Of a DNA stretch of 64,000 nucleotides, positions 1 to 11,833 are shown one piece after another. This DNA is from Muribaculaceae bacterium (GTDB taxonomy: Bacteria > Bacteroidota > Bacteroidia > Bacteroidales > Muribaculaceae): positions 1 to 64,000 of the forward strand of contig JAGATX010000004.1 of NCBI GenBank assembly GCA_017621055.1. The letters are read 5' to 3'. The translations under genes were made by a program, and so were the position numbers. Under the pieces are notes generated by a model. That model saw only the letters and a program-made list of their open reading frames with translations, was not told where the DNA came from and did not search any database. Each line of letters starts with the position of its first letter. Within the stretch, counting starts at the first letter, position 1.

Positions 1-1
1 G

Positions 2-169
2 CAGGAGCACTCCATCGTGCTCGTCCGCGGCGGCCGTGTGAAGGATCTTCCCGGTGTCCGCTATCACATCGTGCGCGGCACTCTCGATACCGCCGGTGTA
101 AAGGACCGCACCCAGCGCCGCTCCAAATACGGCGCCAAGCGTCCCAAGGCAGGTGCTGCCAAGAAGTAA
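2..169 (+). CDS. rpsL: 30S ribosomal protein S12, C-terminal part (partial)
   Basis: This is the last 55 codons of S12, cut by the left edge of the window; base 1 is the last base of the preceding codon. The reading begins [20 protein letters not shown] and ends in a basic tail (KYGAKRPK...AAKK), which is the conserved end of S12. S12 sits at the decoding centre and controls tRNA selection accuracy. The order rpsL, rpsG, fusA that follows is the classical str operon. The N-terminal part, which carries the streptomycin-resistance positions, is outside the window. Confidence 0.97.
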   Translation, partial: QEHSIVLVRGGRVKDLPGVRYHIVRGTLDTAGVKDRTQRRSKYGAKRPKAGAAKK

Positions 170-376
170 TCCGCGTACGTCGGGCCGTGCGGCCCCTCCC
201 CGCGGGTGAAGCAATCTTAAAGCACCCGAGTTAAAACAAACAATTTTTAAACTCGTTTTTGAAACTTGAAAAGCTGACATATCGGTTGAGTAAGCCGCCA
301 CAAAGCCCGGAGGGGCGAGGCTGAAGACGCAGAAGCAAGCAACCAAGCAACAAAAACACAAACAATTCTCTACAAA
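170..376 (+). promoter_or_regulatory. rpsL-rpsG intercistronic leader, possible S7 autoregulatory or attenuator element
   Basis: This 207-nt gap has no open frame. Three stems are visible: GGGCC/GGCCC (182-195); CGGGTG (203-208) with CACCCG (223-228); and CGAGTT (227-232), extended by A/T pairs, with AACTCG (250-255), followed at once by a run of five T. The second and third stems share bases 227-228, so they compete at their ends. The third looks like a weak intrinsic terminator. In E. coli, S7 binds the rpsL-rpsG spacer to repress its own operon; a similar role here is inference from position and fold. Confidence 0.45.
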
Positions 377-853
377 ATGAGAAAGGCAAAACCTAAAAAA
401 CGGATTATCCTGCCCGATCCCGTGTTCGGCGACGTGCGTGTCACCAAGTTCGTCAACCATCTGATGTATGACGGCAAGAAGAACACGGCGTTCACCATTT
501 TCTACGACGCCCTCGAAACAGTGAAGAACAAACTGCCCAACGAGGAGCTCACCGCTCTCGACATCTGGAAAAAAGCCCTCGAGAACGTTACGCCTACCGT
601 AGAGGTAAAGAGCCGCCGTGTGGGTGGCGCTACCTTCCAGGTCCCCACTGAAATACGTGCCGACCGCAAGGAATCGATATCAATGAAAAACCTTATATCC
701 TACGCCCGCAAACGTGGCGGCAAAACCATGGCCGACAAGCTCGCCGCTGAAATAGTGGATGCTTACAACCTGCAGGGCGGCGCTTTCAAACGCAAAGAAG
801 ACATGCACAAGATGGCCGAGGCCAACCGTGCGTTCGCCCACTTCCGTTTCTAA
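377..853 (+). CDS. rpsG: 30S ribosomal protein S7
   Basis: S7 (158 aa) nucleates assembly of the 30S head on the 3' domain of 16S rRNA and contacts E- and P-site tRNA. The start MRKAKPKKR and the conserved segment [12 protein letters not shown] near residues 80-92 identify it, and the length is normal for the family. The ATG follows an A-rich, SD-less stretch. It lies between rpsL and fusA as in other str operons, with an unusually long spacer upstream (207 nt) and a short one (36 nt) before fusA. Confidence 0.98.
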   Translation: MRKAKPKKRIILPDPVFGDVRVTKFVNHLMYDGKKNTAFTIFYDALETVKNKLPNEELTALDIWKKALENVTPTVEVKSRRVGGATFQVPTEIRADRKESISMKNLISYARKRGGKTMADKLAAEIVDAYNLQGGAFKRKEDMHKMAEANRAFAHFRF

Positions 854-889
854 GCCGTTTTTCGTTGAATATTCAATAATCGAGCTACA

Positions 890-3016
<2,127 letters not shown>

Positions 3017-3037
3017 ATAAAGTAACAAAACAACCAT

Positions 3038-3343
3038 ATGAACCCCATCATCCGAATCAAACTTAAGTCGTACGACCACAGCCTCGTCGACAAAAGTGCA
3101 GAGAAGATCGTCAAGACAGTGAAGAGCATCGGCGCAGTCATCAGCGGACCCATACCCCTGCCCACCCACAAACGCATCTTCACCGTCAACCGCTCGACCT
3201 TCGTCAACAAGAAGAGCCGCGAACAGTTCCAGCTCAGCAGCTACAAGCGCCTGATCGACATCTACAACGCCACCCCCAAAATCGTGGACGCCCTGATGAA
3301 ACTCGAGCTCCCCTCCGGCGTGGAAGTGGAAATCAAGTGCTGA
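3038..3343 (+). CDS. rpsJ: 30S ribosomal protein S10
   Basis: S10 (101 aa) is a 30S head protein that also pairs with NusB in transcription antitermination. The conserved loop segment [15 protein letters not shown] lies near residues 45-60. It starts 21 nt after fusA, so the long S10 leader through which L4 controls this operon in E. coli is absent. Any L4 control would have to work differently here. The spacer to rplC is 49 nt and A/T-rich. Confidence 0.98.
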   Translation: MNPIIRIKLKSYDHSLVDKSAEKIVKTVKSIGAVISGPIPLPTHKRIFTVNRSTFVNKKSREQFQLSSYKRLIDIYNATPKIVDALMKLELPSGVEVEIKC

Positions 3344-3392
3344 TAACCTCTCAGATACTACAGCCAACAAAATATTTTTAACAACAACAGAA

Positions 3393-4010
3393 ATGCCAGG
3401 ATTAATAGGAAAGAAAATCGGGATGACATCCGTTTTCAGTGCCGACGGCCAGAACGTGCCGTGCACTGTTATCGAAGTAGGCCCTTGTGTTGTCACTCAG
3501 GTTAAGACCGTGGATAAGGACGGCTACGCCGCCCTCCAGCTCGGTTTCGGCGAGCAGAAGGAAAAACACCTCACTCAGCCCGAAATCGGACACTTCCGCG
3601 CCGCCGGTGTGGCTCCCAAGCGTCACTTGGCCGAGTTCAAAGGCTTTGGCGACAGCTACAGCGCCGGCGACACTATCGGTGTGGACATCTTCACCGAGAG
3701 CGACTTCGTCGATGTAGTGGGAACCAGCAAAGGTAAAGGCTACCAGGGCGTGGTGAAACGCCACGGCTTCGGCGGCGTAGGCCAGACAACCCACGGCCAG
3801 CACAACCGCCTGCGTGCCCCCGGCTCCATAGGTGCCTGCTCCTACCCCGCAAAAGTGTTCAAAGGCATGCGCATGGCCGGCCAGACCGGCAACGAGCGCG
3901 TCACCGTGCAGAACCTCCAGGTTATCAAGGTGATCCCCGAACACAACCTCATGATGATTAAAGGCTCCATCCCCGGTGCCAAAGGTTCAATCGTTCTAAT
4001 CGAGAAGTAA
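3393..4010 (+). CDS. rplC: 50S ribosomal protein L3
   Basis: L3 (205 aa) is an early 50S assembly protein whose long loop reaches the peptidyl-transferase centre. The start [19 protein letters not shown] and the loop segments [17 protein letters not shown] and [19 protein letters not shown] are typical. After GSIG the sequence has Ala-Cys rather than the Gln that PrmB methylates in E. coli L3, so that modification is not expected. Only two bases separate it from rplD, which suggests translational coupling. Confidence 0.98.
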   Translation: MPGLIGKKIGMTSVFSADGQNVPCTVIEVGPCVVTQVKTVDKDGYAALQLGFGEQKEKHLTQPEIGHFRAAGVAPKRHLAEFKGFGDSYSAGDTIGVDIFTESDFVDVVGTSKGKGYQGVVKRHGFGGVGQTTHGQHNRLRAPGSIGACSYPAKVFKGMRMAGQTGNERVTVQNLQVIKVIPEHNLMMIKGSIPGAKGSIVLIEK

Positions 4011-4012
4011 AC

Positions 4013-4633
4013 ATGGAACTCGCAGTATATAACCAGCAGGGCCAGGACACCGGCCGCCGCGTAAGCCTCAACGAAGAGGTATTCGGCATCACACCCAACG
4101 AGCACGCCCTTTACCTCGATGTCAAGCAGTATCTGGCAAACCAGCGCCAGGGCACACACAAGAGCAAAGAGCGCTCCGAAGTATCGGGTTCCACCCGCAA
4201 GCTCCACAAGCAGAAAGGCGGCGGCGGCAGCCGTATAGGCGACATCAACTCGCCCGTCCTCGTAGGCGGCGGCCGCGTTTTCGGTCCCCGTCCCCGCGAC
4301 TACCGCTTCAAGCTCAACCGCAAAGTCAAAGACCTCGCACGCCGCTCCGCCCTCAGCCTCAAGGCTGCCGCCGGGGAGATCATCGTTGTCGACGACATCA
4401 ATTTCGCAGCACCCAAGACTAAAGAATTCGTAAACTTTGCTAAAAATCTTAAAGTTGAGGGCAAAAAGCTCCTTCTCGTTTTAGCAGAACAAAATAATAA
4501 CGTATATTTGTCGATGCGAAATGTGCCTGATGCCCGAATCATGACTGCTTCGGACATCAACACATATGCCGTGCTCAACAACAAAGCCCTTATCGTCACC
4601 GAGAAAGGGCTCGAAGTCATTAACAAGCTCTAA
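4013..4633 (+). CDS. rplD: 50S ribosomal protein L4
   Basis: L4 (206 aa) lines the upper nascent-peptide exit tunnel; in E. coli it also represses the S10 operon. The extended basic loop ([17 protein letters not shown], about residues 62-78) and [13 protein letters not shown] (about 84-96) are clear. Codon choice becomes more A/T-rich near 4440-4520 than in the rest of the gene. It starts two bases after the rplC stop. No leader for L4-type control is seen upstream of rpsJ. Confidence 0.98.
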   Translation: MELAVYNQQGQDTGRRVSLNEEVFGITPNEHALYLDVKQYLANQRQGTHKSKERSEVSGSTRKLHKQKGGGGSRIGDINSPVLVGGGRVFGPRPRDYRFKLNRKVKDLARRSALSLKAAAGEIIVVDDINFAAPKTKEFVNFAKNLKVEGKKLLLVLAEQNNNVYLSMRNVPDARIMTASDINTYAVLNNKALIVTEKGLEVINKL

Positions 4634-4645
4634 AGCACCTCACAA

Positions 4646-4936
4646 ATGGACATATCTATCAAACCCATCATCACAGAAAGAGCAACCAAGCTTTCGGAAA
4701 AGCGCAACTGCTATACTTTCCGTGTTAGCCCCGACGCCAACAAGTACCAGATCAAGGCACTTGTGGAGCAAATCTACGGCGTGAAGGTGCTCAGCGTGAA
4801 CACAGCAGTGATGCGTGCAAAAAACAAATCGCGCTGGACCAAGAGCGGTCTGCTCCGCGGCAAGACAGCCGAATGGAAAAAAGCCTTCATAACAGTGGCT
4901 CCCGACCAGACCATCGAATTCTTCAGCAACATCTAA
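4646..4936 (+). CDS. rplW: 50S ribosomal protein L23
   Basis: L23 (96 aa) sits beside the tunnel exit and is a docking site for trigger factor and SRP. It has the usual N-terminal [18 protein letters not shown]-type start and the [16 protein letters not shown] segment. Length is normal. It lies between rplD and rplB, 12 nt after rplD and 7 nt before rplB. Confidence 0.98.
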   Translation: MDISIKPIITERATKLSEKRNCYTFRVSPDANKYQIKALVEQIYGVKVLSVNTAVMRAKNKSRWTKSGLLRGKTAEWKKAFITVAPDQTIEFFSNI

Positions 4937-4943
4937 CAATAAA

Positions 4944-5774
4944 ATGGCAGTAAGAAAATTCAAGCCCACAACCCCCGGGCAGCGTCACAAAGTTATCGGT
5001 GTGTTTAAAGGTACCATCACTGCTACGACACCGGAAAAATCTCTTACAGTCGGCAAGCGCGCCTCTGGCGGCCGCAACAACCAGGGACGTCTCACCACCC
5101 GCTACCTTGGTGGTGGCCACAAGCGCAAACTGCGCGTGATAGACTTCAAGAGAAACCGCGACGGCATCCCCGCCGTGGTCAAGACCATCGAATACGACCC
5201 CAACCGTTCGGCACGTATAGCCCTGCTGTACTACGTCGACGGCGTAAAGACCTACATCATCGCCCCCAACGGCCTCGAGGTAGGCACTACTGTGGTCAGC
5301 GGCCCCGATGCAGCACCTGAAGTCGGCAACGCTCTTCCCCTGAGCAAAATCCCCGTAGGTACCGTTATCCACTGCATCGAGCTGCGTCCCGGCCAGGGTG
5401 CCTTCATGGCACGCAGCGCCGGCACTTTCGCCCAGCTCATTTCCCGCGAGGGAGACTATGCTATCATCAAATTACCTTCCGGCGAAACCCGCAAGATCCT
5501 CGCCGCGTGCAAAGCCACAGTCGGCACCGTCGGCAACAGCGAGCACTCCCTGGAGCAGAGCGGCAAAGCCGGCCGCAGCCGCTGGCTCGGCCGTCGGCCT
5601 CACAACCGCGGCGTGGTGATGAACCCTGTCGACCACCCCATGGGCGGCGGCGAAGGTCGTGCCTCCGGCGGTCATCCCCGTTCCCGCAAGGGTCTCTACA
5701 GCAAAGGTCTCAAGACCCGCGCTCCCAAGAAGCAGTCTTCGAAGTATATCGTAGAGAGAAGAAAAAAGAAGTAA
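4944..5774 (+). CDS. rplB: 50S ribosomal protein L2
   Basis: L2 (276 aa) is needed for subunit association and for an active peptidyl-transferase centre. The C-terminal active-site loop [19 protein letters not shown] is present, with the conserved His in VDHP and a Met where many species have a second His. The very basic tail ([13 protein letters not shown]...RRKKK) is typical. It is followed 18 nt later by rpsS. Confidence 0.98.
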   Translation: MAVRKFKPTTPGQRHKVIGVFKGTITATTPEKSLTVGKRASGGRNNQGRLTTRYLGGGHKRKLRVIDFKRNRDGIPAVVKTIEYDPNRSARIALLYYVDGVKTYIIAPNGLEVGTTVVSGPDAAPEVGNALPLSKIPVGTVIHCIELRPGQGAFMARSAGTFAQLISREGDYAIIKLPSGETRKILAACKATVGTVGNSEHSLEQSGKAGRSRWLGRRPHNRGVVMNPVDHPMGGGEGRASGGHPRSRKGLYSKGLKTRAPKKQSSKYIVERRKKK

Positions 5775-5792
5775 TCTGATAAAATAGCTAAT

Positions 5793-6062
5793 ATGAGCCG
5801 TTCTTTAAAAAAAGGTCCCTTCATCAGCGTAAAGCTCGAGAAGAAAGTGGCCGACATGGAATCTACCGGCAAGAAAAACGTCATCAAGACCTGGAGCCGC
5901 GCTTCCATGATAGCCCCTGAATTCGTCGGCCACACTTTCGCCGTGCACAACGGGAACAAATTCATCCCCGTTTACGTGACCGAGAACATGGTAGGCCATA
6001 AACTCGGCGAGTTCGCCCCCACGCGCACTTTCCGCGGCCACGCCGGCAACAAGAAAAAATAA
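5793..6062 (+). CDS. rpsS: 30S ribosomal protein S19
   Basis: S19 (89 aa) is a head protein near the A-site finger. The start [19 protein letters not shown] and the C-terminal [20 protein letters not shown] are diagnostic, and length is normal. It sits between rplB and rplV as in the S10 cluster. The 49-nt spacer to rplV is A-rich and shows no clear fold. Confidence 0.98.
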   Translation: MSRSLKKGPFISVKLEKKVADMESTGKKNVIKTWSRASMIAPEFVGHTFAVHNGNKFIPVYVTENMVGHKLGEFAPTRTFRGHAGNKKK

Positions 6063-6111
6063 CCGGGACAGTTAAAGCCTAAAACAACGAAAAAACAGAC
6101 CACAGAATACA

Positions 6112-6528
6112 ATGGGTGAAAGAAAAAGATTATCAGCCGACAAACGCAAGGAAGAGCAGCGGAAAGTAGCATTTGCCAAAATGCTCAACATCCCCACCTC
6201 TCCCCGCAAAATGCGTCTGGTGGCCGACATGGTGCGCGGCAAGGAAGTATTCCGCGCACTGGGCATCCTCAAATTCTCCAACAAGGAGGCTGCCGCCCGT
6301 CTGCACAAGCTCGTCCAGAGCGCCGTGGCAAACTGGGAACAGAAAAACGACCGCCGCGCCGCCGACGGCGAACTCTATATCACGACAATCTACGTAAACT
6401 GCGCTCCCATGCTCAAGCGCCTGCGTCCCGCTCCCCAGGGCCGCGGCTACCGCATCCGCAAACGCGCAAACCACGTCACCGTGATAGTAGACACCAAAGA
6501 TAACAACGCTAACAACCACGAAGCTTAA
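6112..6528 (+). CDS. rplV: 50S ribosomal protein L22
   Basis: L22 (138 aa) forms, with L4, the constriction of the exit tunnel. The tunnel beta-hairpin is represented by [20 protein letters not shown] (near residues 102-121). The first about 18 residues ([18 protein letters not shown]) are a basic extension compared with the 110-aa E. coli protein; a later Met at 6181 exists, but the long form fits the 49-nt gap better. It overlaps almost into rpsC, whose start is one base beyond its stop. Confidence 0.96.
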   Translation: MGERKRLSADKRKEEQRKVAFAKMLNIPTSPRKMRLVADMVRGKEVFRALGILKFSNKEAAARLHKLVQSAVANWEQKNDRRAADGELYITTIYVNCAPMLKRLRPAPQGRGYRIRKRANHVTVIVDTKDNNANNHEA

Positions 6529-6529
6529 T

Positions 6530-7261
6530 ATGGGACAGAAAGTCAATCCTATCAGCAACCGCCTGGGTATTATCCGCGGCTGGGACTCCAACTGGTCGGA
6601 GAAGGGCAAGTACCCCGACAACATTCTCGAAGACTACAAGCTTCGCGAGTACCTCAACGTCCGTCTTGCCAAGTGCAGCGTGTCGCGCATTGTCATCGAG
6701 CGCACGCTCAAGCTCATCACAATCACCGTTTGCACCTCCCGCCCCGGCCTCATCATCGGCAAAGGCGGTCAGGAAGTGGAAAAACTCAAGGAAGAGCTCA
6801 AGAAGATCACCGATAAAGACGTGCAGATCAACATCTACGAAGTTAAGCGTCCGGAACTCGACGCCGAAATCGTGGCCGCTCAGATAGCACGCCAGATCGA
6901 GGGCAAAGTAGCCTATCGCCGCGCTATCAAGATGGCTATCGCATCGACGATGCGTGCCGGCGCCGAGGGCGTCAAAGTGCAGGTTTCCGGCCGTCTCAAC
7001 GGCGCCGAAATAGCCCGCTCCGAGATGTTCAAGGAAGGCCGCACACCCCTGCACACCCTCCGTGCCGACATCGACTATGCCCTTGTGGAAGCCCACACCA
7101 AAGTAGGTGTCATCGGCGTGAAAGTATGGATCTGCCGCGGCGAAATTTACGGAAAAAAAGACCTCGCCCCCCAGTTCACCGCCGCCGCCAAGGACGGCCG
7201 CGGCCCCGCCAAACCCGCAGGACGTCGCGGCGGCTTCCGCTCGGCTAAAAACAACCGTTAA
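6530..7261 (+). CDS. rpsC: 30S ribosomal protein S3
   Basis: S3 (243 aa) lines the mRNA entry tunnel with S4 and S5. It starts [20 protein letters not shown], followed by the KH domain loop [17 protein letters not shown] (about residues 70-86). The C-terminal tail is basic and rich in Gly, Pro and Ala. The start codon lies one base after the rplV stop, implying coupled translation. rplP follows after 20 nt. Confidence 0.98.
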   Translation: MGQKVNPISNRLGIIRGWDSNWSEKGKYPDNILEDYKLREYLNVRLAKCSVSRIVIERTLKLITITVCTSRPGLIIGKGGQEVEKLKEELKKITDKDVQINIYEVKRPELDAEIVAAQIARQIEGKVAYRRAIKMAIASTMRAGAEGVKVQVSGRLNGAEIARSEMFKEGRTPLHTLRADIDYALVEAHTKVGVIGVKVWICRGEIYGKKDLAPQFTAAAKDGRGPAKPAGRRGGFRSAKNNR

Positions 7262-7281
7262 ACCAGCAAAGCAACCCAAAA

Positions 7282-7713
7282 ATGTTACAGCCTAAGAAAA
7301 CAAAATTCCGCCGCGCGCAGAAAGGCCGCATGAAAGGAATTGCCCAGCGTGGCAACCAGCTGGCTTTCGGATCCTTCGGCATCAAGACCCTCGAGAGCAA
7401 ATGGATTACCGGCCGCCAGATCGAGGCAGCACGTATCGCCGTGACCCGCTACATGCAGCGTCAGGGCCAGATATGGATACGCATATTCCCGGACAAACCC
7501 ATCACCAAGAAACCTGCCGAAGTCCGCATGGGTAAAGGTAAAGGTTCGCCCGAAGGTTTCGTGGCTCCCGTCACTCCCGGACGCGTGATCATAGAAGTAG
7601 AAGGCGTAAGCTACGACATCGCCAAGGAAGCACTCCGCCTGGCAGCCCAGAAACTCCCGGTGGTAACCAAATTCGTGGTGCGTCGCGACTACGACCCCAC
7701 TCAAAACGTATGA
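7282..7713 (+). CDS. rplP: 50S ribosomal protein L16
   Basis: L16 (143 aa) contacts the elbow of A-site tRNA in the large subunit. It starts [19 protein letters not shown] and holds the conserved [22 protein letters not shown] segment around residues 70-92. Length is as expected. It is followed 7 nt later by rpmC. Confidence 0.98.
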   Translation: MLQPKKTKFRRAQKGRMKGIAQRGNQLAFGSFGIKTLESKWITGRQIEAARIAVTRYMQRQGQIWIRIFPDKPITKKPAEVRMGKGKGSPEGFVAPVTPGRVIIEVEGVSYDIAKEALRLAAQKLPVVTKFVVRRDYDPTQNV

Positions 7714-7720
7714 TAGAGCT

Positions 7721-7918
7721 ATGAAGAAAGAAGAAATCCGCGAAATGACCACCGCCGACCTCGTCGAGCGCCTGGAGCAGATGGAAAAAGACTATCTGCA
7801 GATGCGTATCAACCACGCGGTCACCCCTCTGGACAATACCGCCAAGATAACGGCCGACCGCCGCACCATAGCACGTGTGAAAACCGAGCTTCGCCGCCGC
7901 GAGCTCAACAACAACTAA
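7721..7918 (+). CDS. rpmC: 50S ribosomal protein L29
   Basis: L29 (65 aa) is a two-helix protein at the tunnel exit that helps to dock trigger factor. It starts MKKEEIREMTTADLVERLEQ and contains the conserved KITADRRTIARVKTELRRRE segment. It has normal length and sits between rplP and rpsQ, with 3 nt to rpsQ. Confidence 0.97.
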   Translation: MKKEEIREMTTADLVERLEQMEKDYLQMRINHAVTPLDNTAKITADRRTIARVKTELRRRELNNN

Positions 7919-7921
7919 GAA

Positions 7922-8182
7922 ATGGAAGAAAAGCGTAACCTGCGCAAAGAGCGCATCGGCGTGGTCTCCTCCAACAAAGGCGACAAAAGCATAACCGTCA
8001 CCGTAAAATATAAGGAGAAACACCCCATATACGGCAAGTTCGTGGCCAAGACAAAAAAATACCACGCACACGACGAGAACAACGAATGCTCCGTCGGCGA
8101 TACCGTACGGCTGATGGAAACCCGTCCCCTGAGCAAGACCAAACGCTGGAGATTAGTAGAAATCGTAGAAAAAGTTAAATAA
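7922..8182 (+). CDS. rpsQ: 30S ribosomal protein S17
   Basis: S17 (86 aa) is an OB-fold protein that binds 16S rRNA early in 30S assembly. The segments [18 protein letters not shown] and [12 protein letters not shown]-like [19 protein letters not shown] are typical of the family. It follows rpmC by 3 nt and precedes rplN by 2 nt, forming a tightly packed block. Confidence 0.98.
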   Translation: MEEKRNLRKERIGVVSSNKGDKSITVTVKYKEKHPIYGKFVAKTKKYHAHDENNECSVGDTVRLMETRPLSKTKRWRLVEIVEKVK

Positions 8183-8184
8183 CA

Positions 8185-8550
8185 ATGATCCAGACAGAAT
8201 CACGACTGAACGTAGCCGACAACTCCGGCGCCAAGGAAGTGCTGTGCATCCACGTACTCGGTGGCACCGGCCGCCGCTACGCCTCGGTAGGCGACATCAT
8301 CGTCGTTACGGTGAAGAACGCCATCCCCGGCACCGACGTCAAGAAAGGCACAGTGAGCCGCGCAATGGTGGTGCGCACCAAGAAAGAAGTGCGCCGCCCC
8401 GACGGCTCGTACATCCGCTTCGACGACAACGCCTGCGTTCTGCTCAAGAACGACGGCGAACTCCGCGGCACCCGTATCTTCGGCCCCGTAGCCCGCGAAC
8501 TCCGTGCAAAAAACATGAAGATCGTCTCGCTCGCTCCCGAAGTTCTCTGA
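8185..8550 (+). CDS. rplN: 50S ribosomal protein L14
   Basis: L14 (121 aa) forms part of the 30S-50S interface and is the binding site for the silencing factor RsfS. It begins [20 protein letters not shown] and ends [17 protein letters not shown], both highly conserved. It opens the spc part of the cluster. The 49-nt gap to rplX shows no obvious structure. Confidence 0.98.
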   Translation: MIQTESRLNVADNSGAKEVLCIHVLGGTGRRYASVGDIIVVTVKNAIPGTDVKKGTVSRAMVVRTKKEVRRPDGSYIRFDDNACVLLKNDGELRGTRIFGPVARELRAKNMKIVSLAPEVL

Positions 8551-8599
8551 GCCCCTTAAACCGTCTCATCTTAACAACAACGTGAAAACACCAACCATT

Positions 8600-8917
8600 A
8601 TGAGCAAATTGCACATCAAGAAGGGTGATACCGTATATGTCCTCTCCGGCGAAGACAAAGGCCGCACCGGCCGCGTCCTCTCCGTTGACCGCGCCAAAGG
8701 CCGTGCCATTGTAGAGGGCATCAACATGGTTACCAAGGCCACCAAGCCCACCGCCCAGCATCCCGACGGAGGCCTGGTCAAGAAAGAAGCGCCTATATAT
8801 ATCTGTAAACTCAGCCTGGTGGACCCCAAGAGCGGCAAGCCCACCCGCATCCGCATAGAGCGCCGCGACGGCAAGGCTGTGCGTATTTCCAAAAAATCCA
8901 ATCAAGAAATCAAATAA
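8600..8917 (+). CDS. rplX: 50S ribosomal protein L24
   Basis: L24 (105 aa) initiates 50S assembly and carries a KOW motif ([20 protein letters not shown], about residues 6-25). I place the start at the ATG giving MSKLHIKKG, which matches the family N-terminus; an in-frame GTG at 8582 would add six residues with no homology expected. The stop overlaps the rplE start by one base (TAATG), so translation is probably coupled. Confidence 0.95.
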   Translation: MSKLHIKKGDTVYVLSGEDKGRTGRVLSVDRAKGRAIVEGINMVTKATKPTAQHPDGGLVKKEAPIYICKLSLVDPKSGKPTRIRIERRDGKAVRISKKSNQEIK

Positions 8918-9465
8918 TGAGCACCACACTGCAAAAAGACTATAAAGAACGCATTGTTCCGGCTCTGGAGAATGAGTTCAAATACAGCACCGTCATGCAG
9001 GTGCCCCGTCTTGAGAAGATTGTCATAAACCAGGGCATCGGAGCCGCAACACAGGACAAGAAACTCATCGAGACCGCCATCAACGAGCTCACCGCCATAA
9101 CAGGCCAGAAAGCAGTGGCAACCCTCTCGAAGAAGGATATCTCCAACTTCAAGCTCCGTAAGAAAATGCCCGTGGGCGTGCGTGTAACCCTGCGTCGCGA
9201 CAAGATGTACGAGTTCCTCGAGCGCCTCATCCGTGTGGCCCTCCCCCGTATCCGCGACTTCAAAGGCATCGAAGGCAAACTCGACGGCCGCGGCAACTAC
9301 ACCCTGGGCATCACCGAGCAGATAATCTTCCCGGAAATCAACATCGATGCCATCAACAAGCTCACCGGCATGAACATCACCTTCGTAACCTCGGCACCCA
9401 CCGACGAAGAAGGCTATGCCCTGCTGAAGCACTTCGGGCTCCCCTTCAAGAACGCTAAAAAATAA
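8917..9465 (+). CDS. rplE: 50S ribosomal protein L5
   Basis: L5 (182 aa) binds 5S rRNA and forms the bridge to S13 in the small subunit. The conserved segments are [28 protein letters not shown] and RIRDFKGI. Its start overlaps the rplX stop. In E. coli the S8 repressor site lies at the rplE start; here no spacer exists at this point, and the first long leader downstream is before rpsH. Confidence 0.98.
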   Translation: MSTTLQKDYKERIVPALENEFKYSTVMQVPRLEKIVINQGIGAATQDKKLIETAINELTAITGQKAVATLSKKDISNFKLRKKMPVGVRVTLRRDKMYEFLERLIRVALPRIRDFKGIEGKLDGRGNYTLGITEQIIFPEINIDAINKLTGMNITFVTSAPTDEEGYALLKHFGLPFKNAKK

Positions 9466-9476
9466 ATAAATAAAGA

Positions 9477-9788
9477 ATGGCCAAAGAATCAATGAAAGCC
9501 CGCGAGGTTAAGAGAGCGCGCCTCGCCGCCAAGTATGCCGCACGTCGCGAAGAACTCAAGAAAATCGTGAACTCCGGCATAGTTGAAGAGAATCGCCAGG
9601 AGGCCTATGAGGCCGCCCAGAAACTTCAGGCTCTTCCGAAGAACGCCTCGTATATCCGCCAGCACAACCGCTGCTCCATCACCGGTCGTCCCAAAGGATA
9701 TATGCGCCAGTTCGGCATTTCGCGCATACAGTTCCGCGAGATGGCATCGGCAGGTCTGATACCCGGCGTAAAGAAAGCAAGCTGGTAA
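9477..9788 (+). CDS. rpsN: 30S ribosomal protein S14, zinc-independent type with a longer linker
   Basis: S14 (103 aa) is a 30S head protein. The C-terminal [20 protein letters not shown] and the end [13 protein letters not shown] identify it. Only one Cys remains in this region, so the CxxC zinc knuckles are missing. From memory, Bacteroides S14 proteins are about 89 aa; this one has about 14 extra residues around 31-46 ([18 protein letters not shown]), giving a length closer to E. coli S14. It follows rplE after 11 nt and is followed by a long structured spacer. Confidence 0.96.
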   Translation: MAKESMKAREVKRARLAAKYAARREELKKIVNSGIVEENRQEAYEAAQKLQALPKNASYIRQHNRCSITGRPKGYMRQFGISRIQFREMASAGLIPGVKKASW

Positions 9789-9933
9789 ACCACTCTCCCC
9801 GGCACGCTTTCGCCAACAGCACCCCCGGCCGAGGCCTCAATCCGGCAAAGAACGGAAATTGGGCGGCGGCCCAAAAGAGAGTGTTAAATATTGTTGGGCA
9901 AACGGACCCAATCAATTTAATCAAAACAAAACA
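9789..9933 (+). promoter_or_regulatory. Structured rpsN-rpsH spacer, possible S8 autoregulatory leader
   Basis: This 145-nt gap begins with CACTCTC (9791-9797), which pairs perfectly with GAGAGTG (9877-9883) and encloses about 80 nt rich in GGCC/CCGG units that can form inner hairpins. The remaining 50 nt up to the rpsH start is A/T-rich and probably unpaired. In E. coli, S8 represses the spc operon by binding mRNA at rplE. The location just before the S8 gene suggests an equivalent element here; this is inference. Confidence 0.45.
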
Positions 9934-10335
9934 ATGACCGATCCCATAGCAGATTATCTCACAAGATTGAGGAACGCTATCAAAGCCAACCACCGCGTGG
10001 TTGACATCCCCGCCTCAAACTTGAAAAAAGAAATCACCAAGATTCTTTTTGAACAGGGCTATATACTTAACTATAAGTTTATAGAGGGCGAAGCCAACGC
10101 CCAGGGCACCATAAAGATCGCCCTGAAGTACGATCCCGTCGACCGCGTGAACGCCATCAAGGGCCTCAAGCGCGTGTCGCGTCCCGGCCTGCGCCAGTAC
10201 ACCGGCTACAAGGACATGCCCCGCGTGCTCAACGGCCTGGGCATAGCCATTCTTTCCACCTCGCGTGGAGTGATGACAAACAAGAAGGCCGCCGACCTCA
10301 AGATAGGCGGCGAAGTCCTCTGCTACGTATATTAA
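9934..10335 (+). CDS. rpsH: 30S ribosomal protein S8
   Basis: S8 (133 aa) binds the central domain of 16S rRNA and is a known autogenous regulator in E. coli. The start MTDPIADYLTRLRNAIKANH fits the family exactly, so I reject an in-frame ATG 75 nt upstream that would add an unrelated N-terminus. The conserved end is LGIAILSTSRGVMTNKKA...GGEVLCYVY. It is preceded by the structured 145-nt spacer and followed 24 nt later by rplF. Confidence 0.97.
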   Translation: MTDPIADYLTRLRNAIKANHRVVDIPASNLKKEITKILFEQGYILNYKFIEGEANAQGTIKIALKYDPVDRVNAIKGLKRVSRPGLRQYTGYKDMPRVLNGLGIAILSTSRGVMTNKKAADLKIGGEVLCYVY

Positions 10336-10359
10336 TCAACCCCACCAAGCAACAACACT

Positions 10360-10920
10360 ATGTCAAGAATAGGTAAAGCACCCATCGCCATCCCGGCAGG
10401 AGTAACAGTGACGGTTGATCCCCGCACCAATGTCGTCACCGTCAAAGGCAAATACGGCGAGCTCACCCAGACAGTGGCTCCCGACATCACAGTGACCGTC
10501 GACAACGGTTTCGTACACGTAACGCGCCCCAGCGACGACCGCGAGCACCGCGCTCAGCACGGTCTGTACCGTGCGCTGATCCACAACATGGTGGAGGGCG
10601 TCCACAAGCGTTACCGCAAAGAGATGGAACTCGTAGGCGTGGGTTACCGCGCGACAGCTACCGGACAGGTGCTCGAACTCGCGCTGGGCTACTCCCACGC
10701 AATATATATCAAACTTCCTCAGGAAGTCAGCGTCGAGGCCAAGAGCGAACGTAACAAAAACCCGCTCATCATCCTGGAGAGCCAGGACAAGCAGCTCCTC
10801 GGCCAGGTATGCGCCAAGATACGCAGCCTGCGCAAGCCCGAACCCTACAAGGGCAAAGGTATCAAGTTTGTCGGCGAGATCATCCGCCGCAAGTCCGGCA
10901 AGAAAGCCGGTGCAAAATAA
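10360..10920 (+). CDS. rplF: 50S ribosomal protein L6
   Basis: L6 (186 aa) lies near the sarcin-ricin loop and GTPase-associated centre. It starts MSRIGKAPIAIPAGVTVTVD and carries the conserved ELVGVGYRA and EPYKGKGIKFVGEIIRRKSG segments. Length is slightly above the 177-aa E. coli protein because of a basic C-terminal tail (KSGKKAGAK). rplR follows after 19 nt. Confidence 0.98.
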   Translation: MSRIGKAPIAIPAGVTVTVDPRTNVVTVKGKYGELTQTVAPDITVTVDNGFVHVTRPSDDREHRAQHGLYRALIHNMVEGVHKRYRKEMELVGVGYRATATGQVLELALGYSHAIYIKLPQEVSVEAKSERNKNPLIILESQDKQLLGQVCAKIRSLRKPEPYKGKGIKFVGEIIRRKSGKKAGAK

Positions 10921-10939
10921 ACTTTAACCGCACTCAGCT

Positions 10940-11284
10940 ATGACTTCCAAAATAGAAAGACGCAATAAAATCAAAACCCGCATCCGCGGCCGCATCTCCG
11001 GCACCGCCGAGCGGCCCCGCATGACGGTGTTCCGCAGCAACAAGCAGATATACGTCCAGCTCGTCGACGATCTGGCCGGACGCACCCTGGTGGCTGCATC
11101 ATCGCGCGGCCTGGACACCAAGGCCACAAAGACAGAGATAGCCGCCCTGGTGGGCGCCGCCGTAGCCGCCAAGGCTCTCGAGGCCGGCATCACCGAGGTC
11201 GTTTTCGACCGCAACGGCTACCTCTTCCACGGACGTGTTAAATCCCTGGCTGACGCCGCCCGCGGCGCAGGCCTCAAATTCTAA
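10940..11284 (+). CDS. rplR: 50S ribosomal protein L18
   Basis: L18 (114 aa) binds 5S rRNA with L5. Conserved features are [31 protein letters not shown] and the end [20 protein letters not shown]. Length is normal. It is packed between rplF and rpsE, with 5 nt to rpsE. Confidence 0.98.
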   Translation: MTSKIERRNKIKTRIRGRISGTAERPRMTVFRSNKQIYVQLVDDLAGRTLVAASSRGLDTKATKTEIAALVGAAVAAKALEAGITEVVFDRNGYLFHGRVKSLADAARGAGLKF

Positions 11285-11289
11285 GCGAA

Positions 11290-11808
11290 ATGGCAAAGAG
11301 AAACAACCGAGTAAAAAGCAGCAGCGACCTTGAGCTCAAGGATCGCCTGGTGGCCATCAACCGCGTTACCAAAGTAACCAAAGGCGGCCGCACATTCACC
11401 TTCGCAGCCATTGTCGTAGTAGGCAACGAGGACGGCATCGTAGGCTGGGGCCTGGGCAAGGCCAACGAAGTACAGGCAGCCATCGCCAAAGGCGTGGAAG
11501 CCGCCAAGAAGAACCTCATCAAGGTTCCCGTGCACAAAGGCACCATCCCCCACGAGCAGGCAGCCAAATTCGGCGGCAGCCGCATCATCCTCAAGCCCGC
11601 CAGCCATGGTACGGGCGTGAAGGCCGGCGGCGCCATGCGTGCCGTCCTCGAGAGCGTGGGCATCACCGACGTGCTGGCAAAGAGCAAAGGCTCGTCGAAC
11701 CCCCACAACCTTGTGAAAGCCACCATCGCCGCCCTCGACGAGATGCGTTCGCCCGCCATAGTCGCCCAGAACCGCGGCATCAGCGTGGAGCAAGTGTTCA
11801 AAGGCTGA
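11290..11808 (+). CDS. rpsE: 30S ribosomal protein S5
   Basis: S5 (172 aa) helps to unwind mRNA at the entry channel and affects fidelity. The family core is visible as [38 protein letters not shown] and the C-terminal [18 protein letters not shown]. rpmD follows after 25 nt. Confidence 0.98.
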   Translation: MAKRNNRVKSSSDLELKDRLVAINRVTKVTKGGRTFTFAAIVVVGNEDGIVGWGLGKANEVQAAIAKGVEAAKKNLIKVPVHKGTIPHEQAAKFGGSRIILKPASHGTGVKAGGAMRAVLESVGITDVLAKSKGSSNPHNLVKATIAALDEMRSPAIVAQNRGISVEQVFKG

Positions 11809-11833
11809 TAACCTCTTAAAGAAAGGCACAACA

